Below are positions 30,013 through 36,286 of a stretch of 37,039 nt of DNA, one piece after another. The stretch's first letter is position 1. Every line of letters begins with the position of its first letter. Below the pieces are notes generated by a model. It made no database searches, was not told the DNA's origin, and saw only the letters and a list, made by a program, of their open reading frames with translations. Source of the stretch: a virus; the IMG/VR virus record IMGVR_UViG_3300045976_000135, positions 1 through 37,039 of that record. One strand, 5' to 3'. The translations under genes were made by a program, and so were the position numbers.

Positions 30013-30304
30013 CTGGCTAGGTGGCTCGATCGTTGCGGCGATCGGTGTCATTTCTGCATGGTTGTCAGGTAGGTCCGCCAAAAAGGCAGCGCAAGCAAGC
30101 GCCGAAGCCAGCATGGCCAATACTCGGACGCAAGCCGAGACTGAGGCCTACAATAGAGCGCGGAAGATGGATATCGAGACCATCAACCGTCAGGAAGCTG
30201 AAATCAAGAAACTTCAAGATCAAGTTCAAGTCCTTGAAGCAGAAAATGCTTTGCTCAAAGAACGCGTACGTCTATTAGAGAGAGGACGAAGACGCAGTGG
30301 ATGA
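29996..30304 (+). CDS. Single-span coiled-coil membrane protein
   Basis: GTG 29996 (or GTG 29999) starts a 102-residue protein. One N-terminal hydrophobic span (SWLGGSIVAAIGVISAWLSG) is followed by a long charged helix with heptad pattern (INRQEAEIKKLQDQVQVLEAENALLKERV). This one-span plus coiled-coil plan resembles spanin-like or holin-partner proteins in lysis cassettes. It overlaps the genes on both sides by 17 and 8 nt. The exact start is uncertain because the ribosome site is weak. Confidence 0.6.
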   Translation: MVGDLSWLGGSIVAAIGVISAWLSGRSAKKAAQASAEASMANTRTQAETEAYNRARKMDIETINRQEAEIKKLQDQVQVLEAENALLKERVRLLERGRRRSG

Positions 30305-30653
30305 CACGGGTTTCACTCTGCCGCCGAAGGTCTACGGTTTCATCAGATGGATGGCCTTGGTGGTCCTCCCGGCGTTCACGACCTTCGTCATCACTCTGGG
30401 CTTGATCCTGCACTGGGATCCGGCTCAGGTGGTGGCGGCCGTCGTGGGCGCATTCGACACCTTCCTGGGCGCCCTGGTCAAGCAGAGCTCGAAGAACTAC
30501 CAGATCCAGAACACTCTGGGTGATCTCATCGTCACGCAGGCCCCCGACGGGACCGCGGATGGCTTGCGGATCGAAGGAACCAAGGAGAACCCCGTCTTCA
30601 AGGACGGCGGCCAGGTGACGCTGAACGTGAAGCGCGAACAGACACTCGAGTAA
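30297..30653 (+). CDS. Holin, r1t/phi-LC3-like
   Basis: GTG 30297 overlaps the preceding stop. The 118-residue protein has LPPKVYGFIRWMALVVLPAF, then a second hydrophobic stretch (WDPAQVVAAVVGAFDTFLGALV), matching the r1t/phi-LC3 holin pattern of short N-terminus, two spans and a hydrophilic tail. It would form membrane lesions that let the lysin reach the wall. The soluble C-terminus (about 55 residues, beta-like with VTLNVKREQ) is longer than the minimal family. The lysin lies 20 kb upstream. Confidence 0.8.
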   Translation: MDDTGFTLPPKVYGFIRWMALVVLPAFTTFVITLGLILHWDPAQVVAAVVGAFDTFLGALVKQSSKNYQIQNTLGDLIVTQAPDGTADGLRIEGTKENPVFKDGGQVTLNVKREQTLE

Positions 30654-30685
30654 TCGCAACATTTACATGGCTTATAGTGAGACCA
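30652..30685 (+). promoter_or_regulatory. Promoter-like element copy A
   Basis: AATCGCAACATTTACA, 5 nt (TGGCT), then TATAGTGAGACC. TTTACA is at 30662-30667 and TATAGT at 30673-30678. It starts at the holin stop and precedes the 30701 gene with AAAGGA. It shares most bases over more than 30 bp with copies at 31074, 31742 and 34315. No TTGACA box lies 17 nt upstream of the -10-like box. Confidence 0.7.
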
Positions 30686-30700
30686 ACGAAAGGATAAGCC

Positions 30701-30979
30701 ATGTTCAAGCGACCCGAAGACCCGATCCAGAAGGCCCTCGAGGGCGAGATCTTGAACGTGCTCAGGCTGTCCAGCGAACAGGATGGTTTCGACGACAACC
30801 GTGACAAGATGATCGCGGCCGCATGCAAGATGATCGAGCTCCGTAACAAGAACCGAATCAGCAAGGATGCGGTCGTGGCAGCTGCCACGCACGTCGTCGG
30901 ACTCCTCCTGGTGCTGCAGCACGAGCGCGTTCACGTGATCGCCACGAAGGCATTTGGACTGGTCCGCAAGATCGTCTGA
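30701..30979 (+). CDS. Unknown small soluble protein, 92 aa
   Basis: ATG 30701 follows AAAGGATAAGCC, 22 bp after promoter-like copy A, and a terminator follows at 31006, so this is a one-gene cassette. The protein is helical (PIQKALEGEILNVLRLSSE, RDKMIAAACKMIELRNKNR) with a moderately hydrophobic C-terminal part (VVGLLLVLQHERVHVIATKAFGLV). It may associate with the membrane but lacks a clear span. I do not recognise the family. Confidence 0.65.
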   Translation: MFKRPEDPIQKALEGEILNVLRLSSEQDGFDDNRDKMIAAACKMIELRNKNRISKDAVVAAATHVVGLLLVLQHERVHVIATKAFGLVRKIV

Positions 30980-31005
30980 CAAGCTCTACTGACATCATCT
31001 CGAAG

Positions 31006-31045
31006 CCTCAAGGCGTGTGACCCGAAAACACGTCTTGAGGTTTTT
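31006..31045 (+). terminator. Intrinsic terminator after the 30701 gene
   Basis: CCTCAAGGCGTGT (31006-31018) pairs with ACACGTCTTGAGG (31028-31040) with one G-U wobble and a 9-nt loop, followed by TTTTT (31041-31045). This is a classical intrinsic terminator. Confidence 0.85.
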
Positions 31046-31048
31046 CGG

Positions 31049-31113
31049 GATTTCTACAGGGCCTATATTTTTCATTCGCAAGTTTTACAAGGCCTATAAT
31101 GAGACTCGATGAA
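31049..31113 (+). promoter_or_regulatory. Tandem promoter-like elements (decayed copy and copy B)
   Basis: A degenerate copy GATTTCTACA-GGGCC-TATATT (TATATT 31064-31069) is followed 31 bp later by a good copy: ATTCGCAAGTTTTACA-AGGCC-TATAATGAGAC (TTTACA 31084-31089, TATAAT 31095-31100). Both keep the 5-nt spacing. They lie directly after the terminator at 31006-31045 and before the 31125 gene. Confidence 0.65.
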
Positions 31114-31124
31114 AGGAAACTCCC

Positions 31125-31289
31125 ATGTCTGACAAGAAAGCTCTCGTCGCCGCCCTGCTGGTGAACGTTGTTGCCACTTCTGTCGCGAGCGCCGCTGCCA
31201 CCGCAGCCGGAACGTTCGTCGCCAAGAAGATGGACCAGCGCAAGGCCCGCAAGGAGGCCGCCGAGAACCTCTGCTCGACCGAGGACTGA
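31125..31289 (+). CDS. Small single-span membrane protein, 54 aa
   Basis: ATG 31125 lies 24 nt after the TATAAT of promoter-like copy B, with GAAAGGAAAC as ribosome site. The product has one hydrophobic, alanine-rich span (LVAALLVNVVATSVASAAATAAG) followed by a basic segment (AKKMDQRKARKE) and an acidic end with one Cys (ENLCSTED). The span could also be a signal-like sequence. A hairpin terminator follows at 31314. Its end resembles that of the 34367 product (TTESED), and both sit in similar cassettes. Function unknown. Confidence 0.6.
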   Translation: MSDKKALVAALLVNVVATSVASAAATAAGTFVAKKMDQRKARKEAAENLCSTED

Positions 31290-31313
31290 CCAACCCACGA
31301 GAATCAAAACTGC

Positions 31314-31342
31314 GAGCCCCATAACACGGGCTCAAAGTTTTT
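31314..31342 (+). terminator. Hairpin with T5, likely terminator
   Basis: GAGCCC (31314-31319) pairs with GGGCTC (31328-31333) around an 8-nt loop, followed after 4 nt by TTTTT (31338-31342). The short stem may give partial read-through into the tiny membrane genes that follow at once. A near-identical hairpin is at 34637. Confidence 0.6.
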
Positions 31343-31351
31343 GGAGGGATC

Positions 31352-31441
31352 ATGCTGGGCAGAATCATTTTTTGGATCGTCATCGTCACGGCGGTCCTCC
31401 TGCTGTGGACATATTTCCTCTCCAAGATTGTTCCTGCATGA
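31352..31441 (+). CDS. Tiny membrane peptide 1, 29 aa
   Basis: ATG 31352 follows TTGGAGGG with a good ribosome site. The 29-residue product is almost entirely one membrane span (IIFWIVIVTAVLLLWTYFL) with a lysine near the C-terminus (SKIVPA). It overlaps the next start by ATGA. Its small size makes gene status uncertain, but the ribosome site and serial overlaps with similar peptides support it. Confidence 0.5.
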   Translation: MLGRIIFWIVIVTAVLLLWTYFLSKIVPA

Positions 31442-31536
31442 AGCAGCCCAGACTCGAGTGGATCGATATTCTGATTATCGGTCTGCTGATCGTGCTGCTC
31501 GGGGCGAATATCGTCCGTACGGTGCAGGGCTCATGA
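31438..31536 (+). CDS. Tiny membrane peptide 2, 32 aa
   Basis: The ATG overlaps the preceding stop (ATGA). The 32-residue product has a charged start (MKQPRLEWID) and one span (ILIIGLLIVLLGANIV), then a short polar end. The N-terminal positive charge would place that end inside the cell. It is coupled to the peptides before and after it, so all are probably made together. Confidence 0.5.
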   Translation: MKQPRLEWIDILIIGLLIVLLGANIVRTVQGS

Positions 31537-31634
31537 GCGACATGAAGTTAGCTATTGCCATTCTGGTCACATGGTTGATCGGCTTGGGCTTTGTGCTGGC
31601 GGCAGTAATATGGCTGGCATGTCATCACAAATAA
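31533..31634 (+). CDS. Tiny membrane peptide 3, 33 aa
   Basis: The ATG overlaps the preceding stop (ATGA at 31533-31536). The 33-residue product has one long span (LAIAILVTWLIGLGFVLAA) and ends in CHHK. It is followed 8 nt later by the next tiny gene behind AAGGAG. Function is unknown. Confidence 0.5.
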   Translation: MSDMKLAIAILVTWLIGLGFVLAAVIWLACHHK

Positions 31635-31642
31635 GGAGTGTA

Positions 31643-31741
31643 ATGGACAGCGATTTGAAAGCTCTGTGCATCGTCTGCGGAACTGTTCTCTTGATCATCA
31701 GCACCGTCGTCTGGGGATTCGTCCAGATCTTCGGTAAGTGA
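31643..31741 (+). CDS. Tiny membrane peptide 4, 32 aa
   Basis: ATG 31643 follows AAGGAGTGTA. The 32-residue product has an acidic N-terminus (MDSDLK), then CIVCG within a hydrophobic span (TVLLIISTVVWGFVQIF). Its stop borders promoter-like copy C at 31742, which closes this cassette. It could be an assembly or lysis accessory; nothing specific is shown. Confidence 0.5.
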   Translation: MDSDLKALCIVCGTVLLIISTVVWGFVQIFGK

Positions 31742-31780
31742 ATTCGCAAGATTTACATGGCTTATAATGAGACCCTACGA
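31742..31780 (+). promoter_or_regulatory. Promoter-like element copy C
   Basis: ATTCGCAAGATTTACA, 5 nt (TGGCT), then TATAATGAGACCCTACGA. TTTACA is at 31752-31757 and TATAAT at 31763-31768. It starts right at the stop of tiny peptide 4 and precedes the 31792 gene with AAAGGA. It is nearly identical to copy D from ATTCGC through CCCTACGA. Confidence 0.7.
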
Positions 31781-31791
31781 AAGGATGAGCC

Positions 31792-32013
31792 ATGTTTGCG
31801 AAGCACGCTCTGCAGGTGACGCTCACCAAGAAGCCCAAGAACGCTACGCCCGACGCTGAGGACTCCACGACCGACCCCGCTGAGATCGCTAAGATCGCAG
31901 GCGGAATGATCAAGGAGACCCTCGTCGTTGCGGCGATCGGCGTTGGCGCGCTGATTGTGCTGAACGCCGCCTGCCAGATCGCTGTGAATGCCCTCAAGGC
32001 CGATGACAAGTAG
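31792..32013 (+). CDS. Small single-span membrane protein, 73 aa
   Basis: ATG 31792 lies 23 nt after the TATAAT of copy C, with AAAGGATGAGCC as ribosome site. The product has a basic N-terminus, an acidic middle (TPDAEDSTTDPAEI), and a C-terminal span (TLVVAAIGVGALIVLNAACQIAVNAL). A hairpin terminator follows, so it is a one-gene cassette. The family is unknown; a tail-anchored inner membrane protein is likely. Confidence 0.65.
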   Translation: MFAKHALQVTLTKKPKNATPDAEDSTTDPAEIAKIAGGMIKETLVVAAIGVGALIVLNAACQIAVNALKADDK

Positions 32014-32021
32014 ATCAACCG

Positions 32022-32051
32022 CCTAGCCCCGCACAGGGGCTTAGGTTTTTT
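32022..32051 (+). terminator. Intrinsic terminator after the 31792 gene
   Basis: CCTAGCCCC (32022-32030) pairs with GGGGCTTAGG (32036-32045) with one bulged base and a 5-nt loop, followed by TTTTTT (32046-32051). Confidence 0.8.
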
Positions 32052-32087
32052 CGTAGGGTCAACCAACTCACAGAAACGGGGAATATC

Positions 32088-32546
32088 ATGCTCAACGCAC
32101 TGAAGAAGTTCTGGCCGGTCCTGGTCGGCGGTTCGATCGTCGCGGCTGTTCTGGCCATGCTGTACGTCTTCTCGCTGGGCCCGGACGGCCACAGCAGCTT
32201 CGAGAACGCCGGCGCCGCCCAGCCCCATCAGGCGGCCGTGCCCGTCGAGGCCACCACGCTAGACGGCGCCTATGTGGGCGAGAGCAACGGTGTCGACATC
32301 CGCGCGTCCATCGAGGGCAAGACGATCGTGGTCACCATGACGAACGAGGGCACGACCATCACGTACTGGCGCGGGTCGTTCGACAACCTGGCGCCGGTCG
32401 GAACCAACGTGGGCTCCGTCGCCGACAACACCGTCGCGCTGCTCTCGCAGAGCAACACCAAGGAGTTCACCGTGGGGGACCGCACGATCTCCTACACGAT
32501 GACGATGATGGGAGTTTCGCGCCAGATCGAGCTACACCATGTCTAG
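32088..32546 (+). CDS. Membrane-anchored extracytoplasmic protein, 152 aa
   Basis: ATG 32088 follows ACGGGGAATATC. The N-terminal span (WPVLVGGSIVAAVLAMLYVFSL, about 9-30) is followed by a Ser/Ala/Pro linker and a beta-rich domain (TLDGAYVGESNGVDIRASI, KTIVVTMTNEGTTITYWRGSF, VGDRTISYTMTMMGV). The plan is that of a protein anchored in the membrane with its domain outside the cell. Such phage proteins sometimes block superinfection, but I have no direct evidence. No lipobox cysteine is seen. It overlaps the next small gene by 8 nt. Confidence 0.65.
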   Translation: MLNALKKFWPVLVGGSIVAAVLAMLYVFSLGPDGHSSFENAGAAQPHQAAVPVEATTLDGAYVGESNGVDIRASIEGKTIVVTMTNEGTTITYWRGSFDNLAPVGTNVGSVADNTVALLSQSNTKEFTVGDRTISYTMTMMGVSRQIELHHV

Positions 32547-32676
32547 ACACGCGAGGGGTGCTGTCATCAAGGTTCCAGTCTGGGTGGCCATTTGCATCGC
32601 GTTGGTCATCGCAGCCATGATCGGTATTGTGATCCCCGTCATCGCATTGGTTTTCGGCGGACATCACTACCAGTAA
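32539..32676 (+). CDS. Small single-span membrane protein, 45 aa
   Basis: ATG 32539 lies in the end of the preceding gene. The 45-residue product has a basic N-terminus (MSRHARGAVIK) and one long hydrophobic span (VAICIALVIAAMIGIVIPVIALVF), ending in GGHHYQ. It is like the tiny membrane peptides at 31352-31741 in size. The ribosome site is weak, so translation probably depends on coupling. Confidence 0.5.
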   Translation: MSRHARGAVIKVPVWVAICIALVIAAMIGIVIPVIALVFGGHHYQ

Positions 32677-32689
32677 GGAATATGAGACC

Positions 32690-33463
32690 ATGAACGTGAA
32701 GTTGATCGCCAAAGCGGCGGAGCGATTCGTCGTCAACAATTCGACCGGGATCCTCACGGGTCTCGGTGTCGCCGGAGCCGTCACGTCCGCAGTGCTGACC
32801 GGCCGCGCTGCGTTTCGTGTGGGTCTGGACGCCAGCACGCAGTTCCACGAAGAGATCAGCCTCAGCGGGGAGCCCGACGACGAACTGCTGTCGAACGCGC
32901 ACCTCGTCAAGACGTACTGGAAAGAGTTCATCCCCAGCGCGGTCGTGCTGGCGGGAACTGCGACCTGCATCATCGCCGCGAACAGTATCGGCGCGCGACG
33001 TACTGCTGCCATCACGGCGGCGTTCAAGCTCTCCGAGGAGTTGGCCGAGGGCTACAAGAAGAAGGTCGTCGAGACTCTCGGCAAGCAGAAGGAAGAGAAG
33101 ATGCGTTCCGAGCTCGCGGCGGAGCGTATCGAGAAGAACGGTGGTGTCGGCACGATCATCGTGGTCGGGTCCGAAGTGTTGTTCGAAGACGCGCTGAGCG
33201 GCCGCGTGTTCAAGCAGGAATACGCCAGGGTCGAGAAGGCCGTCAACGAGATCAACCACCAGGTCAACAATTTCTACCACGCGTCGCTCACGGAGTTCTA
33301 CGAGAAGATCGGTCTGAGCGGCACGATTTTCTCCGACGAGGTGGGGTGGAATTCCGACCAGCTCTTGGAAGTGAAGTACACGCCCACGATCGTCGACGAC
33401 AAGCCCGCCATTTCCATCGAGTTCCGTACCGCCCCCGTTCGCGGTTTCGACCGCTGCATGTAG
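32690..33463 (+). CDS. Two-span membrane protein, DUF6353-like paralog 1
   Basis: ATG 32690 follows AAGGAATATGAGACC. The 257-residue protein has NNSTGILTGLGVAGAVTSAVLTGRAAF (span 1), KTYWKEFIPSAVVLAGTATCII (span 2), then a long charged helix and a C-terminal soluble domain (LSGTIFSDEVGW, IEFRTAPVRGF). The pattern matches, as I recall, phage family DUF6353. The 35326 product is a longer relative. Its role is unknown; spans near the N-terminus and a cytoplasmic C-domain are predicted. Confidence 0.7.
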   Translation: MNVKLIAKAAERFVVNNSTGILTGLGVAGAVTSAVLTGRAAFRVGLDASTQFHEEISLSGEPDDELLSNAHLVKTYWKEFIPSAVVLAGTATCIIAANSIGARRTAAITAAFKLSEELAEGYKKKVVETLGKQKEEKMRSELAAERIEKNGGVGTIIVVGSEVLFEDALSGRVFKQEYARVEKAVNEINHQVNNFYHASLTEFYEKIGLSGTIFSDEVGWNSDQLLEVKYTPTIVDDKPAISIEFRTAPVRGFDRCM

Positions 33464-33470
33464 GAGAATC

Positions 33471-34013
33471 ATGATCAAGCAGACGCTCACGTGGAAGGAC
33501 CTCAACGAGGTCGAGCACACCCAGGATTTCTACTTCCACCTGACGAAGCTCGAGATCGCGCAGCTCCAGCTCGAGCTGGAGAAGTGGCACGCCCGGCTCA
33601 TGCAGGCTGCGCAGACGATGAACTTCAAGGTGCTGATCGAGACGTACCGGGAGATCATCGAGCTCGCCGCGGGTGTGCGCTCCGAGGACGGCGCGAACTT
33701 CATCAAGACTCCTGAGGCCAAGAAGTCCGTGATGGAGTCCCCGGCCATCGACGAGCTGCTGTGGACCTTCGTCACGAAGACCTCGGCCGGCATCGAGTTC
33801 CTGGAGGGCCTCATGCCCAAGGAGGTCCAGGAGAAGTTCCGGGCCGAGGTCGAGACCAACGCCGAAATGGCGGCTCTGATGAACGGCGCCGCGGTCGTCG
33901 AGGACAACCGTCCGGCCTGGGAGAAGGAGAACCGTCGGCCCACGCCGCAGGAGTTCGCGAAGCTGACACCGGAGCAGCAGAAGGCGATCTACGCCAAGGT
34001 GTTCGGCGCCTGA
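33471..34013 (+). CDS. Conserved phage protein, 180 aa
   Basis: ATG 33471 follows GTAGGAGAATC. The protein begins with MIKQTLTWKDLNEVEHTQDF and has long helices (FHLTKLEIAQLQLELEKWHARL, VLIETYREIIELAAGV), ending with PTPQEFAKLTPEQQKAIYAK. I recall relatives with the same start in Firmicutes and actinobacterial phages, where some are annotated as tail assembly chaperones. The position away from the tail module argues caution. Codons are strongly G/C-ending. Confidence 0.6.
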   Translation: MIKQTLTWKDLNEVEHTQDFYFHLTKLEIAQLQLELEKWHARLMQAAQTMNFKVLIETYREIIELAAGVRSEDGANFIKTPEAKKSVMESPAIDELLWTFVTKTSAGIEFLEGLMPKEVQEKFRAEVETNAEMAALMNGAAVVEDNRPAWEKENRRPTPQEFAKLTPEQQKAIYAKVFGA

Positions 34014-34027
34014 TCCACGGGTGAGGG

Positions 34028-34070
34028 GATTCGCGAGGTGCCTGGTCTCACACCTTTTCCAACGCGAATC
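34028..34070 (+). promoter_or_regulatory. Nested hairpin in the 34014-34144 intergenic region
   Basis: GATTCGCG (34028-34035) pairs with CGCGAATC (34063-34070), and AGGTG (34036-34040) pairs with CACCT (34051-34055) inside, leaving a 7-nt bulge. There is no T run after it, so it could be an RNA-stability or processing element rather than a terminator. It does not fit a tRNA. The rest of the interval shows only the AAGGAGG of the next gene. Confidence 0.5.
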
Positions 34071-34144
34071 TTAAACGACAATTGTGACCTCGAGCGTGTG
34101 CCCTCTGCTTTCCCACACCAATACGACCGATGAAGGAGGTGAAT

Positions 34145-34315
34145 ATGTACTTGGACGCCATGTTTGACAAGGACGATGTTCTGGTCTTCAACTGCGTGCC
34201 GGACCAGATGCGCGAGATCGCTGGCGCTATCGTCGAGGAGTCGCAGAAGAACTACACGATCCGGCGCGGCGAGGACTTGCGCACGTACTCCATCGGGGAA
34301 TACCTCGATCAGTAA
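34145..34315 (+). CDS. Small unknown acidic protein, 56 aa
   Basis: ATG 34145 follows AAGGAGGTGAAT, preferred over the upstream in-frame ATG at 34130 that precedes the site. The product is soluble (DAMFDKDDVLVFNCVPDQM, EIAGAIVEESQKN) and ends in YSIGEYLDQ. The stop overlaps the start of promoter-like copy D. The family is unknown to me. Confidence 0.6.
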   Translation: MYLDAMFDKDDVLVFNCVPDQMREIAGAIVEESQKNYTIRRGEDLRTYSIGEYLDQ

Positions 34316-34353
34316 TTCGCAAGATTTACAGGGTCTATAATGAGACCCTACGA
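34315..34353 (+). promoter_or_regulatory. Promoter-like element copy D
   Basis: ATTCGCAAGATTTACA, 5 nt (GGGTC), then TATAATGAGACCCTACGA. TTTACA is at 34325-34330 and TATAAT at 34336-34341. It is almost identical to copy C and precedes the 34367 gene. Confidence 0.7.
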
Positions 34354-34366
34354 CTAAGGAACTGCC

Positions 34367-34627
34367 ATGAACGTGTTGACTGCTGTCAAGAAGACCGTGA
34401 AGTACGTCGTCGCTGCGGGTACCGCCAAGATCGTCCACGACCTCATCAAGAACAACGTCGACACCGAAACCATCCCCAACAAGGTGATGGTGACGAGTGC
34501 CAGCTTTGCGATTGGTGCGGCTGTGGGTGAAATCGCCGGCGACTACACCGACAAGCAGATCGACGAGATGATCGACCTCTTCAAGAACATCAGGAACCGA
34601 CAGAACACTACCGAATCCGAGGACTGA
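34367..34627 (+). CDS. Unknown protein with a hydrophobic segment, 86 aa
   Basis: ATG 34367 lies 26 nt after the TATAAT of copy D, with AAGGA upstream. The product has a basic helical N-terminus (VKKTVKYVVAAGTAKIVHDL), a small hydrophobic segment (SASFAIGAAVGEIAG) and an acidic C-terminus (TTESED). A terminator follows at 34637, so it is a one-gene cassette like that of 31125. Function unknown. Confidence 0.65.
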   Translation: MNVLTAVKKTVKYVVAAGTAKIVHDLIKNNVDTETIPNKVMVTSASFAIGAAVGEIAGDYTDKQIDEMIDLFKNIRNRQNTTESED

Positions 34628-34636
34628 CAAACCCGC

Positions 34637-34662
34637 GAGCCCCTACAAGGGCTCAAGGTTTT
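34637..34662 (+). terminator. Hairpin with short T run, likely terminator
   Basis: GAGCCC (34637-34642) pairs with GGGCTC (34649-34654) around a 6-nt loop, followed by AAGG and TTTT (34659-34662). It is nearly the same as the hairpin at 31314, so cassette ends appear to be duplicated as well. Confidence 0.6.
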
Positions 34663-34678
34663 CGCAGAAATGAGGACC

Positions 34679-35311
34679 ATGAGCGAGATTCCGGGAAGGC
34701 CGCCGACGGGCGCCTCGAAGCCTCCGCCCGAGAAGATTGTGGAGAAGGTCGTCACCGGTGAAGTCGCATCGCGGAAGAAGCCTCTCGGTCGGCGGATTCG
34801 TGATATTTTCATCGGCGGGGACAACAAGACCGTCGTCCAGTACGTGGTCCAAGAGGTCCTGATTCCTCAGGCCAAGGACATGGCCAATGAATTGGTCAGC
34901 ACGTACATCGAGAAGATGTTGTACGGCGAGAGTCGGCCACGAAGCAGGCCGAGCGGTTATCGACCGTCCGTCTCGCCAGGACCGACGAACTACACGCGGT
35001 ATGGCGAACGGGGAAACAATCCCGTTGGGCGCCATACGATGGGTCGCCAGCCGAATGCATCCGTGGCGGCCAAGCCGATCGATGACATGTTGTTCGCAAC
35101 GCGCATCGAGGGCGAAACCGTGCTCAACAACATGTACAAGCTGCTCGAGGGCTACGAGTTCGTGAGCCTGCGAGACCTGTACAGCCTGGTCGGATGGTCG
35201 ACCAGCTACATGGACGAGAAATGGGGTTGGACCAGTCTCAACGGTAGCGACGTTCGCCGAGTCCGTGATGGCTACACCCTGATTCTTCCCGACCCCACAC
35301 CCCTCGACTGA
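34679..35311 (+). CDS. Conserved phage protein, 210 aa
   Basis: ATG 34679 has GAGG just upstream; ATG 34670 is possible but lacks a site. The protein has a proline-rich, basic N-terminus, then IFIGGDNKTVVQYVVQEVLIPQAKD and LVSTYIEKMLYGE, a disordered Arg/Ser/Pro middle (about 85-130), and a folded C-terminal domain (NNMYKLLEGYEFVSLRDLYSLVGW). I recall relatives next to DUF6353-type genes in other siphophages, with no known function. The final SDVRRVRDGYTLILPDP may be a beta hairpin. Confidence 0.6.
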   Translation: MSEIPGRPPTGASKPPPEKIVEKVVTGEVASRKKPLGRRIRDIFIGGDNKTVVQYVVQEVLIPQAKDMANELVSTYIEKMLYGESRPRSRPSGYRPSVSPGPTNYTRYGERGNNPVGRHTMGRQPNASVAAKPIDDMLFATRIEGETVLNNMYKLLEGYEFVSLRDLYSLVGWSTSYMDEKWGWTSLNGSDVRRVRDGYTLILPDPTPLD

Positions 35312-35325
35312 ACAGACAAGGACAG

Positions 35326-36273
35326 ATGATGAAGGTTCTTCCGACCGCGGTGGCCAACAGGTTCGGCCGACCGCTGCTGCACCTGCAGAAGACGTCGCCC
35401 CAGATCATGTTCGGCGTGGGCGTCGTGGGCGTCGTGGGCGCCACCGTTCTCGCGTGCCGCGCGACCATGAAGCTCAGCGAGACCCTCGAGCCGATCGAGA
35501 AGCTCAAGATGCGCAACGAGGAGCTGCTCGACGAGTACAAGATGGACACGGCGAACGGTCTCGAGCACGACCACAACGAGAAGGTCTACGCGCGGAACGA
35601 GATGGTTCTGCGAATCAAGACGATTCTCACGGTCACCAAGCTCTACGCGCCGGCCGCTGGCCTGATGATGCTGTCGGTGGGGCTGCTGACCGGCTCGCAC
35701 GTCACTCTGAACAAGCGCAACGCGTCCCTGACCGCGGCGTACGCCAGCGTCGACCAGGCGTTCGAGAAGTACCGCAGCCGGGTCCGTGAGCAGCTCGGCG
35801 AGGAGCAGGACCGCGAGTTCCGCCACGGCGTGCGGGAGATCCAGGAGGCCGTCGAGGGCAAGGACGGCAAGACGAAGACAGTCACGCACAAGCGCGCCGA
35901 AGGGCCGTCGCTGTACGCGAAGTTCTTCGACCAGCTGTGCAAGGACTGGCGCACGAACCCGGAGTACAACCGGATCTTCCTGCAGGCTCAGCAGAACTAC
36001 TTCAACCAGCTGCTGGAGGCTCGCGGCCACGTGTTCCTGAACGAGGTCTACGAGGCTCTCGGTATCCCGCACACCAGCGCCGGCGCCGTCGTGGGCTGGG
36101 TGCTCGGTGGTCCCGGCGACGACTACATCGACTTCGGGATCTTCGACGACAAGAGCAACGACCGAGTGCGCGACTTCGTGAACGGCGACGAGGCGTCGAT
36201 CCTGCTGGACTTCAACGTCAACGGCGTGATCTACAACCTGCTCGACAAGAGCGCCGACCACCTGCCGGTCTGA
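35326..36273 (+). CDS. Two-span membrane protein, DUF6353-like paralog 2
   Basis: ATG 35326 (or 35329, better spaced from AAGGA) starts a 315-residue protein. Span 1 (SPQIMFGVGVVGVVGATVLACRA) is followed by a charged helix with LEPIEKLKMRNEELLDEYK, span 2 (LYAPAAGLMMLSVGLLTGSH), a coiled coil (AYASVDQAFEKYRSRVREQL), and a C-terminal domain (LLEARGHVFLNEVYEALGIPH to ILLDFNVNGVIYNLL). The order matches the 32690 protein, with a longer loop. Codons are strongly G/C-ending. Role unknown. Confidence 0.7.
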   Translation: MMKVLPTAVANRFGRPLLHLQKTSPQIMFGVGVVGVVGATVLACRATMKLSETLEPIEKLKMRNEELLDEYKMDTANGLEHDHNEKVYARNEMVLRIKTILTVTKLYAPAAGLMMLSVGLLTGSHVTLNKRNASLTAAYASVDQAFEKYRSRVREQLGEEQDREFRHGVREIQEAVEGKDGKTKTVTHKRAEGPSLYAKFFDQLCKDWRTNPEYNRIFLQAQQNYFNQLLEARGHVFLNEVYEALGIPHTSAGAVVGWVLGGPGDDYIDFGIFDDKSNDRVRDFVNGDEASILLDFNVNGVIYNLLDKSADHLPV

Positions 36274-36286
36274 AGGGGCAAGGACG

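Noticed and set aside
31740-31768. Canonical sigma70 -35/-10 promoter with 17-nt spacing
   Set aside because: The hexamers 17 nt upstream of TATAAT in the four copies read GTAATC, TCATTC, GAATTC and TAATTC, none close to TTGACA; the conserved TTTACA is only 5 nt away.
34028-34090. Possible tRNA in the gene-free stretch after the 33471 gene
   Set aside because: The nested hairpin lacks a cloverleaf, T-loop and acceptor-stem pattern. I found no tRNA elsewhere in the window.
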